Part shown: piece after piece, positions 9,920 to 18,119 of the stretch
Position numbering within the stretch: position 1 is the first letter of the stretch
Layout: every line of letters starts with the position of its first letter
Origin: Candidatus Levybacteria bacterium CG_4_9_14_0_2_um_filter_35_21
GTDB taxonomy: Bacteria > Patescibacteriota > Microgenomatia > Levybacterales > UBA12049
Direction: 5' to 3'
Assembly (NCBI GenBank): GCA_002788395.1
Contig: PFRF01000056.1
Coordinates: 1-45,925, forward strand
Length of the DNA: 45,925 bases
The notes under the pieces: generated by a model
What the model was told of the DNA's origin: nothing
The model's database searches: none
Seen by the model: only the letters and a program-made list of their open reading frames with translations
Program-made: the position numbers and the translations under genes

Positions 9920-11164
9920 TTAACCCATGTGCAAGAATGCCCAAAGAGCTGCAAAATTGAATGAAAATTCAACATTTGGCATCTCTGGCCAATCAATACC
10001 CATTAGGTCACCTACTACGTTTACGTTTCCGGAATTATTTACACCTGTATCAACAAGCGCGTCTCCGGTAACGATTGCTGGATCTCCTCCTTCGACACTA
10101 CCGGTGTTTGACTCAACGTCATTTTTACCGGTCTTAGCATCTAGATCTTTAAGATCGTTTCTAAGGTTAGACAAATTTCCCTGACCAACAGCTTGTAAGC
10201 TATTAAGAGTCAAGGTAATAATATTGTCTGCCCTGTCGAAATCGGGCTCTGCTCCGTTTCCGGCAATTTTTGCCAGAACATCCCATGTGCATCCGCAATC
10301 AACATCTGCGTAGTTGAAGTTAACCGCATTATCAATATCGGCTTCGACTGTTGCATTTCCGGTGCCAATGATTACATCGCCTCCTGTATTAAAGTTTGCG
10401 TCATTTTCACCTGTTTCTGCGTCTGCATCAACATTGTTGGTAACGTTTGCTACATTGTTTTGCGAAACGCTGGTAACTTTAGCAAGAGCTGCGGTAATAT
10501 AATTACCGCTTCCCGCGCCGTTTCCAGTTATTACAAATGAAGCAGATGGGTTCGATGCTCCAAGAGCGGATCCTACTTTAGTAGAATTAACATTTGCAGT
10601 AGTTGAAATGTTAGTATCTACCTTAGCGTCTCCGGTTACGATCATTACATCGCCTCCGGTGTTCATATTTGCATCGTTTTCACCTGTTTCTGCGTCTGCA
10701 TCAACATTGTTGGTAACGTTTGCTACATTGTTTTGTCTAACAGCCGTAGTTGTTGTTTGATCAAGTTTTACTCCGTTGTCGGAATATGCTCCGTTTCCGG
10801 AGATTTTGACATCGGTTGAACCTGCTGCGCAACAATCTACTTGTGCTGCGTTGCTGTTAAGCGTATTTACAATGTCCGCTTTAACTGTTGCTTTCCCCGT
10901 GTCAACAACTACAGTTCCTCCGGTATTGAAGTTTGCGTCATTGTCACCTGTTTTTGCGTCTGCATCAACATTGTTGGTAACGTTTGCAGTATTGTTTTGC
11001 GTAACTGTTGTTGTGTTACTTTGAGTAACATTTGCCCAGTTATCAGAACCTGCTCCGTTTCCGGAAATAACCACGTTTGTTTCTGCGAACACTATTGGGG
11101 TTAAAACATTAAGTAAAATTGCTGATGTAGCAATTCCTGTAACTATTCTTCTTTTTAAATTCAT
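9920..11164 (-). CDS. Secreted Asn/Asp-rich repeat protein, four ~90-aa repeats
   Basis: Signal peptide MNLKRRIVTGIATSAILLNVLTPIVFAE; repeats GNGAGSDN/GNGAYSDN/GNGAGSGN/GNGAEPDF with QNNVANVTNNVDADAETGENDANFNTGGDV; no obvious C-terminal anchor. Confidence 0.8.
   Translation of the reverse strand: MNLKRRIVTGIATSAILLNVLTPIVFAETNVVISGNGAGSDNWANVTQSNTTTVTQNNTANVTNNVDADAKTGDNDANFNTGGTVVVDTGKATVKADIVNTLNSNAAQVDCCAAGSTDVKISGNGAYSDNGVKLDQTTTTAVRQNNVANVTNNVDADAETGENDANMNTGGDVMIVTGDAKVDTNISTTANVNSTKVGSALGASNPSASFVITGNGAGSGNYITAALAKVTSVSQNNVANVTNNVDADAETGENDANFNTGGDVIIGTGNATVEADIDNAVNFNYADVDCGCTWDVLAKIAGNGAEPDFDRADNIITLTLNSLQAVGQGNLSNLRNDLKDLDAKTGKNDVESNTGSVEGGDPAIVTGDALVDTGVNNSGNVNVVGDLMGIDWPEMPNVEFSFNFAALWAFLHMG
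10380..11005 (-). repeat. Three near-identical DNA repeat segments, ~270-bp period, inside the 9920 gene
   Basis: tttgcgtcattttcacctgtttctgcgtctgcatcaacattgttggtaacgtttgctacattgttttg recurs near 10397, 10670 and 10936 with few changes. Confidence 0.8.
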
Positions 11165-11249
11165 TTATATTCACCTCCCCTCTTTTATATATTTCCTTCG
11201 ATCTTTCGAAAGATTACACTTCTTTCTCCGTATCTTTTTTTTCGTGCCT

Positions 11250-11316
11250 AAGCCCGAAAAACAAAAAACGGAAACTTCTTCACACAACCTTAATTTGTGT
11301 AAAAAAGTCTCCGTTT
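11250..11316 (-). terminator. Intrinsic terminator/attenuator in the 5' leader of the 9920-11164 gene
   Basis: Minus strand AACGGAGACTTTTTTACACAAATTAAGGTTGTGTGAAGAAGTTTCCGTTTTTTGTTTTT: outer stem AACGGAGACTT/AAGTTTCCGTT, inner ACACAA/TTGTGT, then T-run. Confidence 0.65.
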
Positions 11317-11336
11317 GCGGTCGACCTATTTCGTTA

Positions 11337-11365
11337 TTTATAACTCGAAACTACCTTTTTGTCAA
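11337..11365 (-). promoter_or_regulatory. Sigma70-type promoter (TTGACA, 17-bp spacer, TATAAA) for the 9920-11164 gene
   Basis: Minus strand TTGACAAAAAGGTAGTTTCGAGTTATAAA. Confidence 0.75.
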
Positions 11366-11373
11366 TATCCAAT

Positions 11374-11634
11374 TTACTCAGGGCTTATGACATTTTTCGT
11401 ACTTTTTAGAGCTTCTATTCTGCTATTGCTGCTAATTGTAATGTTTTGAATATTTTGCACCCGCTTTTTCTCCGCTTGACCAACTTCCATGCTAGTTTTT
11501 CTAATATTTCTGACTGTTATTTGAGTTACTTTACGGTCGCTTACATAAAGCTCCACACTGCCGAAGACTATATCTGACAAGGCTCTTTCTATTTCTCCTA
11601 ATAAACTAACTTTATCCTTTTGCGAATAAACCAT
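11374..11634 (-). CDS. Small protein, possible YezD/DUF2292-like
   Basis: LLGEIERALSDIVFGSVELYVSDRKVTQITVRNIRK resembles the YezD-type core; family recalled, not searched. Confidence 0.5.
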   Translation of the reverse strand: MVYSQKDKVSLLGEIERALSDIVFGSVELYVSDRKVTQITVRNIRKTSMEVGQAEKKRVQNIQNITISSNSRIEALKSTKNVISPE

Positions 11635-11635
11635 A

Positions 11636-12409
11636 TTATTTAAGTTTTAATTCAATGATTTCTTTTTTGCCGTCAATTTCTCCGATTTGCAACCTCAAAC
11701 TACTACTTATTTCATTTATTGGAAAACCCAACCTTGTTAACTTAGTAGAAATTGCCTGGACTTCTACCGGGTCATTATGAATATCTGCTGCAATCCACTC
11801 ATTTTGATTATTTACGGAAAGTCTTACGTAATCTTTGCTATTTATTTGCACCCCCTGAGAGTTATCGTTTATTATTTTAATATTTAGAATAAGAAATATT
11901 CTTCCCTTTACAGCCCTTGCCCTTTGTCCCTTAACTATTATTGAATCCTGAAGCTCTGCGGTTTCAATTTTATAGGTTAGCTCTCCGACCTTTTTTCCTT
12001 TTTCATTTTTTAGAGGAAAATTAAATTTTTTATTTAGTTCCTGTTTGGCCAGTGTTGTTGCAGGAAGAGGCCTACTATTCTCAGCGCTATTATTACTATT
12101 ATTGACTTGCCCTTGACCAAAAGATTTACCAATATAAAAAGTAGTTATGATGACGATGACAATTCCTAAAGCAGGATAAAAATATTTTTTGTATTTTCTA
12201 AAGTTACCATTTCTAAATTTATTTGTTGAGCTGGCAACCCGTTGTTTAAACTCGGCGCTTTTTATTTGTCTTTTTGTTTTGTGGAAAAAATTCCAAAAAG
12301 CTTTTTTTTGTTTTTCTCCAAAGTTATTTTTCTCTTCTTTTTGCTCCGCGGCTGAAGATTCGTTATCCGGATTACTTAATATAGGCGTAGATAAATTCAG
12401 TTCTTCCAT
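11636..12409 (-). CDS. Single-pass membrane protein, extracytoplasmic DUF4352-like domain possible
   Basis: TM YFYPALGIVIVIITTFYIGKSFG; likely start MEELNLSTP at 12409 rather than 12442 of the ORF track. Confidence 0.5.
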   Translation of the reverse strand: MEELNLSTPILSNPDNESSAAEQKEEKNNFGEKQKKAFWNFFHKTKRQIKSAEFKQRVASSTNKFRNGNFRKYKKYFYPALGIVIVIITTFYIGKSFGQGQVNNSNNSAENSRPLPATTLAKQELNKKFNFPLKNEKGKKVGELTYKIETAELQDSIIVKGQRARAVKGRIFLILNIKIINDNSQGVQINSKDYVRLSVNNQNEWIAADIHNDPVEVQAISTKLTRLGFPINEISSSLRLQIGEIDGKKEIIELKLK

Positions 12410-12431
12410 AAAAATTGCCCCAATATGGGGC
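12409..12431 (-). terminator. GC-rich hairpin plus T-tract abutting the 12409 start codon
   Basis: Minus strand GCCCC-ATATT-GGGGC-AATTTTTATG. Confidence 0.6.
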
Positions 12432-12496
12432 AGGTTTTTCAATATTTAAGCTAGAGAGCAGATATTAGCACCAACTTTTTGACTTGTCAATAGTGA

Positions 12497-13000
12497 TTAA
12501 TTGAGATTAACAACTAAAACCTTAATCCTAACTACTTGTTCTCCTGCTTTTTTATTAATCTCAATATCTATTTTTTCTTTCCCGTTTGCTGCAACTAATT
12601 TATTTAAAACGTTATCGTTAGTTTTGGTTTGTACAAACGACTTTGCACTCATTCCCATACTTTCTATTTTTTGTTTATACCAATCGGTTATTTTTCCAGG
12701 GTCGTCGTTACTCTCTAATAAAAGGGTGTTGTCTAAACTTCCTATTTGCTTTGAATTAGGATACACCCAAGCATTATCTGTTGTCGGTTGAGTTTGTTTA
12801 ACTTCTTCTGTTGGAGTAGTATTATTTTGAATTCCAGTAACTGTCAAGATCGGGGTTGGAGTTTTTGTTTCTACCTTTATTATAGTAGGCTTACCCTGCG
12901 ACGTTTTCTTGATAAGTTGTTTTGTAATAGAATTTCTGGAAAAAATTAAAAATATTAAAACTAAAATCAAAAGAATTTTAAAGGTCTTCATAAAGGTCAC
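12497..13000 (-). CDS. Secreted/membrane-anchored protein of unknown function
   Basis: N-terminal hydrophobic segment, PTP linker, then a compact domain (AWVYPNSKQIGSLDNTLLLESNDDPGKITDWYKQKIESMGM). Confidence 0.5.
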   Translation of the reverse strand: MTFMKTFKILLILVLIFLIFSRNSITKQLIKKTSQGKPTIIKVETKTPTPILTVTGIQNNTTPTEEVKQTQPTTDNAWVYPNSKQIGSLDNTLLLESNDDPGKITDWYKQKIESMGMSAKSFVQTKTNDNVLNKLVAANGKEKIDIEINKKAGEQVVRIKVLVVNLN

Positions 13001-13024
13001 ACTATTATAGAGGATACTGTCAAG

Positions 13025-15406
13025 TTAGTTAATTTTTATGAGAAGCTGACTATCTTCGTCTACAGTTAAGGCAACTTTATCTCCTCTTTTAATTTCTCCC
13101 GAAAGAATTTTTTTTGCAATTAGGTTTTCTACATTATCTTGTATATAATGTTTTAGCGGACGGGCACCAAATTGCTGGTCGAATCCTTCGCTTGCAATTT
13201 TTAAAACTATTTTTTCATCAAAGGTTATTGTAATATCTTTTTCCTTCATCATTTTGGAAAAACTTTCTAACAAAAGCTTTGTAACCTGTGTTACTTCTTC
13301 TGGAGTTAACGGCTTAAAAACAATTGTATCGTCAAACCTATTAATAAGTTCAGGTTTAAAAATTCCTTTTGTTTGCAGAAAATCAAATAATTTCTCTTTA
13401 AAGCTTTTATCCAAATTAGGAGATTTTTTTACCTCCTCCCGGATCATTTCCGAAGCAGCATTTGATGTTGCAATAATAATTGCGTTTGCAAAAGAAACTG
13501 TCTTTCCCTTATTATCCGTTAATCTTCCGTCGTCAAAAACCTGTAAAAATAAATCGTGAATTTTATAATTAGCTTTTTCGAATTCATCCAAAAGAATTAA
13601 GCAATATGGATTGTCATAAACCTTGTCTGTTAATTCCCCTTTTTCCGAACCCTCGCCCGGCATTGCGCCAAGCAATCTTTTTACCCCATCTTCCGAAGAA
13701 TATTCGCTCATATCAAGCCTTATCATTGTTTCTTCCGATCCGTAATAAATTTCGGCCAGAGCCTTTGCCGTTTCCGTTTTTCCAACTCCTGTTGGTCCTA
13801 AGAATAGAAATGATATCGGTTTTTTCTGATCGGAAAGACCCGACCTTAACCTTCTCATTGCTTCCGAAACTGCTAAAACAGCTTCATCCTGACCAATAAC
13901 TCTTTTATGCATTTGTTCTTCCATATGCAGTAATAATTCTTTTTCTTTTTCTTTTGGCACACCAACGGAAACGCTCATTTTTCTTTCTACTTGGGCAATA
14001 ATATCCTCTTCTTCCAATTCTTTTTTTCCGGAAATAGATATTGCGGTCGAGGCATCGTCCAATAATCTTATCGCAGATCCCGGTAAAACCAAATCTTTAT
14101 TGTATTTATCTGCAAATTTTATCGCCTTAAGAAGCGCCCTGTAGCTAATAAAAATATTTTTGATCTTTTCAATATGCCAAGCATTGTTAAAAAGCATTAA
14201 TTTTGTTTTGTCTTCGTCCGGTTCTTCTAATTTAATCGTTTGCAAAGACGACAATAATTCGTGCATCGGCTCTACGTATTGTTTAAAAGCCCCCGGAGTA
14301 ATAGTTGCAACTATCCTAACTATTCCTTTTTCTATATACGGAACAAGTGCTCCGGAAATATCCAAGTGGAAAGCCGAACTTCCCAAAATATTTTCAAAAT
14401 TTTTAATAAAAATTATTACGTCTCCTGCATGAGCAACTTCTGCAATTATTCCGTCAAGTCTTGTCTCAAGCTGTCCTTGATTTTCTGCACCTGCCAAAAA
14501 TGCGTCAACCATAAGCTGAAAAAATCTTTGGTGATAAAGATTTCCTTTTAGTTTTCCGGAAAAACTATCTAAAGCAAATGCCTGCATTAAGGATTCTCTG
14601 CCCGAACCGGGATCTCCAATAATAAGTGTGCTTTTATTTACTACTAAAGATTCTATAAGCATTTTGTACTCATCGTTTCTGGCAACCACCGAAGGATTTC
14701 TTTTTGTAATCTCCGAAGTTAAATCGACCATGTATTTTTCGGTTTCGATCGTCCACCCGTTAACCCAGTTTTCGGCCATTCCCTGTCCCCAAAAAACTAT
14801 TTCCGTTTGCTTAGGTTTTTCAAGGTTGGGAAAACTAATCTTTGTCCAAGCTAAGATACTTAACAAGTCTTCATTTTTTAATTGTTTTTTAAAAAGGAGT
14901 TTTGTTTTATCTTCTGTAACTAAAAAGTAGGCTGCAAAAAGATCAGCTTCGGTAACAAAATTACTCCCCAGTTTTTTTGCTAAATCAAAAGCAAGATCTT
15001 TAAGTTGATCTTTATCAAAATCGAGGTTGCTAATTTCTTTTTCTTCCGCATCAATTTTTTTTAAGAGAAATCTGCCGGAGTTATGCTTTTTAAGCTTAGC
15101 CAAAAAATTAACTTTAGGACTTATATATAAAGTTAATGCTTCCATTGTAAAAGACTCCAATAAATTTTCTTTATTCTCTAATGTCTTAATTTTTGGAAAT
15201 TTATTTTGCACTTTTTTCTTAAAGAAAAATTCTATCATTATAAAAATACAAAGAAAAAATAATGGGTATTTTAAATTTGTTAATTTTTGCGGAACAATTA
15301 AAAATTGATTTACGGTTCCTGAAAAAAGCAAAATAAATATTAAAAAGCGAACTAATTTTGCAAAGCCCAAATTATAATAATAAAAAATTTTGGCGTAATT
15401 TATCAT
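13025..15406 (-). CDS. Membrane-anchored Clp/HSP100 paralogue with degenerate NBD1 and intact NBD2
   Basis: Two N-terminal hydrophobic segments; NBD1 GDPGSGRES and VIIFIKNFENIL; NBD2 FLGPTGVGKTETAKALAE and CLILLDEFEKA; ClpB-type C-terminal domain (QQFGARPLKHYIQDNVENLIAKKIL). Confidence 0.85.
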   Translation of the reverse strand: MINYAKIFYYYNLGFAKLVRFLIFILLFSGTVNQFLIVPQKLTNLKYPLFFLCIFIMIEFFFKKKVQNKFPKIKTLENKENLLESFTMEALTLYISPKVNFLAKLKKHNSGRFLLKKIDAEEKEISNLDFDKDQLKDLAFDLAKKLGSNFVTEADLFAAYFLVTEDKTKLLFKKQLKNEDLLSILAWTKISFPNLEKPKQTEIVFWGQGMAENWVNGWTIETEKYMVDLTSEITKRNPSVVARNDEYKMLIESLVVNKSTLIIGDPGSGRESLMQAFALDSFSGKLKGNLYHQRFFQLMVDAFLAGAENQGQLETRLDGIIAEVAHAGDVIIFIKNFENILGSSAFHLDISGALVPYIEKGIVRIVATITPGAFKQYVEPMHELLSSLQTIKLEEPDEDKTKLMLFNNAWHIEKIKNIFISYRALLKAIKFADKYNKDLVLPGSAIRLLDDASTAISISGKKELEEEDIIAQVERKMSVSVGVPKEKEKELLLHMEEQMHKRVIGQDEAVLAVSEAMRRLRSGLSDQKKPISFLFLGPTGVGKTETAKALAEIYYGSEETMIRLDMSEYSSEDGVKRLLGAMPGEGSEKGELTDKVYDNPYCLILLDEFEKANYKIHDLFLQVFDDGRLTDNKGKTVSFANAIIIATSNAASEMIREEVKKSPNLDKSFKEKLFDFLQTKGIFKPELINRFDDTIVFKPLTPEEVTQVTKLLLESFSKMMKEKDITITFDEKIVLKIASEGFDQQFGARPLKHYIQDNVENLIAKKILSGEIKRGDKVALTVDEDSQLLIKIN

Positions 15407-15735
15407 TTAATAAAAAGCAGTAAAATTACTGCAAACGGAAAACAGAAAAACAAAATCGTTGTGATTATTTCCAGAGAAAGTAAAACTAATAACATAAAAA
15501 TATCTGTTAATATTACAAATAGTTTAATAAAAATTCCCATGACAATCGAAAACCCCACCAAACCTTCTCTGTATTCGTTTTTCCAAGGTCTAAAAAAAGT
15601 TTTTATTAAAAGAGGTAATGATACGAGTTGAATAAAAGATTTATTTAAAAAGATAAAAAACTTAAAAACCGAAGTGGGCACTTCTAAAAACCAGAAGCGT
15701 AGAAAAATAAACAGCAGTTCTACGTAAAATAGCAT
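15403..15735 (-). CDS. Small membrane protein, unknown function
   Basis: 110 aa, mostly hydrophobic, overlaps the start of the downstream Clp paralogue (15403 vs 15406). Confidence 0.5.
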   Translation of the reverse strand: MLFYVELLFIFLRFWFLEVPTSVFKFFIFLNKSFIQLVSLPLLIKTFFRPWKNEYREGLVGFSIVMGIFIKLFVILTDIFMLLVLLSLEIITTILFFCFPFAVILLLFIK

Positions 15736-15781
15736 AATTTAAGTTTAGGAAGTTTTATATTTAATTGCAAATCCGGCAATT

Positions 15782-17623
15782 TTATTTTTTAGTGCATTTA
15801 AGCGGGCAAAACTGAATTTGACCTTGATTTAATGCACAGCTTGGATCAAAAACGCAATTATAAAAGATCGGTATTGTTGTTGTAGTAGTATCTTCTTCAT
15901 CCGGATCCGGCGGAATAGTTGTAGTTGTAGTTGTAGTTGTAGTTGAGTCTCCACCGGAACCAGATATTATTTTAAAATCAGCTGTTCTAATCATGTTTGT
16001 TGCCATAGAAAACAAGGAACTTGGATTAAAATTAACAGATCCTGCCACAGCAGATATTGTGTAATCTCCAACCGGAAGATTCGGAAAAAAGAATTTACCC
16101 AAACTATCCGTTGCGATACTCCCATTAAAAGGTCCTGCTATAGCAACTGATGCTCCTTGATACCCCTCTCCGGGGTCAGGAGTATTGTTTGTATTTAAAT
16201 CCGTATAGACTGTGCCTTGCAGTAATGGCGTTTGAGAATTTCCTCCGCCACTCACTATCGTAGTTGATGTCGTTTCTCTGGGAATAGTAGTTGTAGTGGT
16301 AATTGGAGGAAGACCGGAACATGCGTTTAAAGTTTTAAAAGCATTTAGTCTTGGGCCAATCGGTTTATCGGTAGAAATCGGATCTGCATTGTCTACTAGA
16401 CAACTTTTTACTTGACTCGGAGAAAGGCCGGGATTAACCGACAAAAGTAAGGCCGCAACTCCCACGACATGAGGAGTGGCCATGCTTGTTCCCTGTAGTA
16501 CTTGATAAGAGCCCCCGGGAGCGGTCGATAAAATTGTATTAGCGGCGGTTTTTGCTGCGCCATTACTATTACCTCCGGGAGCAGCAATATCAACTATCGA
16601 TCCAAAATTTGAGTAAACTGCCCTTTCATCATTTGGACCGGTTGCGCCAACTACCAAAACCCCTTGACATGATGCCGGACTGAAGTTTGATGCATTCATA
16701 TTACTATTTCCTGCTGCAACAATAACCGTTGTTCCATTATTTATTGCAAAATTTATTGCATCCTGCTCCATAGATGAACATGCATGAGCTCCTCCCAAAC
16801 TTAGATTAATTACCCTTGCTCCATTTTCGGAAGCAAAAATTATTCCCGAAACTAATGCCGTTCCACTTCCCGTTCCTTGAGAATTTAGCATCTTGGCTAC
16901 AATAAAATTAATATTCCAATTAATACCGGCTACTCCAACTCCATTATTAGTAGCGGCACCAATCGTGCCGGCAACATGAGTGCCGTGATACGAATTATCC
17001 GTTGCCGTCGAATCTACACAGGTTCCGGAAGCACAATCTGCCGCCAAAGAAATTCTGCCATTAAATTCCGGATGACTTCCGTCAACCCCCGTATCTACTA
17101 CTGCAACTTTAGTTTCCGACGTTCCTGTTCCGATAATCCATGCGTTTGGCATGTCAATTTTTTGAAGCGCCCATTCCTTGGGATAGCTTGGATCATTTGG
17201 CTCTGCTTGTGCAGAAAAAATATAATTTGGCTCTGCTTTTTCAAGCTCATTAAATTTCGATAATTCCTTAACTACACTTTTAACATCTATCCCCTGTTTT
17301 AATTTTAAAATGTAATATTTTGATAAGCTTGGATTGGTTGATGTTTTATACACTTTTTCCTGAGAAATTACTCCAAGACTTGTCAATTTTTGCTTAAATT
17401 CAACACTTTGACTTAAATCAACTTTATATTTAATAATCACCTGATCTTTAACAAACGGCCCTGAAATTTCTTTTGTTTTTGTATCTTTAGAAAAAGAAGC
17501 AAAGATTCCTAACGTAATTAAGAAAAGCAAGCTAGTTATGCCAATTATTGACAATGTTTTTTTCTTTTTATATAAATTTTTGAATTTATTAATTAGCTCT
17601 ATTGATGTAATTTTTTTCAACAT
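15782..17623 (-). CDS. Membrane/secreted S8 subtilisin-like protease with propeptide, SdrD B-like domain and Thr-rich tail
   Basis: Catalytic motifs VAVVDTGVDGSHP (Asp), YHGTHVAGTIG (His), GTSMATPHVVGVAALLL (Ser); GTVYTDLNTNNTPDPGEGYQGASVAI; TTTTTTTTTIPPDPDEE. Confidence 0.9.
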   Translation of the reverse strand: MLKKITSIELINKFKNLYKKKKTLSIIGITSLLFLITLGIFASFSKDTKTKEISGPFVKDQVIIKYKVDLSQSVEFKQKLTSLGVISQEKVYKTSTNPSLSKYYILKLKQGIDVKSVVKELSKFNELEKAEPNYIFSAQAEPNDPSYPKEWALQKIDMPNAWIIGTGTSETKVAVVDTGVDGSHPEFNGRISLAADCASGTCVDSTATDNSYHGTHVAGTIGAATNNGVGVAGINWNINFIVAKMLNSQGTGSGTALVSGIIFASENGARVINLSLGGAHACSSMEQDAINFAINNGTTVIVAAGNSNMNASNFSPASCQGVLVVGATGPNDERAVYSNFGSIVDIAAPGGNSNGAAKTAANTILSTAPGGSYQVLQGTSMATPHVVGVAALLLSVNPGLSPSQVKSCLVDNADPISTDKPIGPRLNAFKTLNACSGLPPITTTTTIPRETTSTTIVSGGGNSQTPLLQGTVYTDLNTNNTPDPGEGYQGASVAIAGPFNGSIATDSLGKFFFPNLPVGDYTISAVAGSVNFNPSSLFSMATNMIRTADFKIISGSGGDSTTTTTTTTTIPPDPDEEDTTTTTIPIFYNCVFDPSCALNQGQIQFCPLKCTKK

Positions 17624-18116
17624 TTTCTATCTCCGGCAATGCTTTTAACTCTAACATTACTTCTTCTAGTTTTAATTTTGTCTTTAAATTAAGCAAGTAA
17701 TAATTTTTAAACGCCGAATTCGATGCTTCAAAAGCCCTTTTTTCCGAAATTACTCCTAACTCTTTATATACTTTTCCTATTTCCGTTTTTCTTTCCTTAG
17801 ATATTTCATCCGGCCCCATTCCCATTTTGTATTTAACTATCAACTCATTCTGGACAAATTCAGGAGTCGGTATTGGCATATCGGTTGGAGTTACTAATCT
17901 TGAAGCGGTTGGTGTCGGAGTTATTATTGGACTGGATTGGCTGAGTTTTCCGTTAATTATCGACGAAATAGAAAACCAAAGCATTAAAGCTCCAATTATA
18001 ATAAATATAATTATTATTCCGGTTTTGTTGATTTGAGACAAAGCATTAAAGTAATTTTCTAATTTACTTATAAATCCTTGCGGTTTTTCTTCTTGCACTG
18101 GTATTTCTGGATCCAT
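17589..18116 (-). CDS. Stand-alone membrane-anchored subtilase-propeptide-like protein
   Basis: ELIVKYKMG...KVYKELGVISEKRAFEASNSAFKNYYLLNLKTKLKLEEVMLELKALPEIENVEKNYI parallels the propeptide of the adjacent subtilase; no catalytic domain; overlaps the subtilase start by 35 bp. Confidence 0.7.
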   Translation of the reverse strand: MDPEIPVQEEKPQGFISKLENYFNALSQINKTGIIIIFIIIGALMLWFSISSIINGKLSQSSPIITPTPTASRLVTPTDMPIPTPEFVQNELIVKYKMGMGPDEISKERKTEIGKVYKELGVISEKRAFEASNSAFKNYYLLNLKTKLKLEEVMLELKALPEIENVEKNYINRAN

Positions 18117-18119
18117 ACG

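Noticed and set aside
10380-11005. Regularly spaced DNA repeats as a possible CRISPR array
   Set aside because: ~270-bp period with in-frame protein repeats inside a secreted-protein gene; no short direct repeats with unique 30-40 bp spacers and no cas genes.
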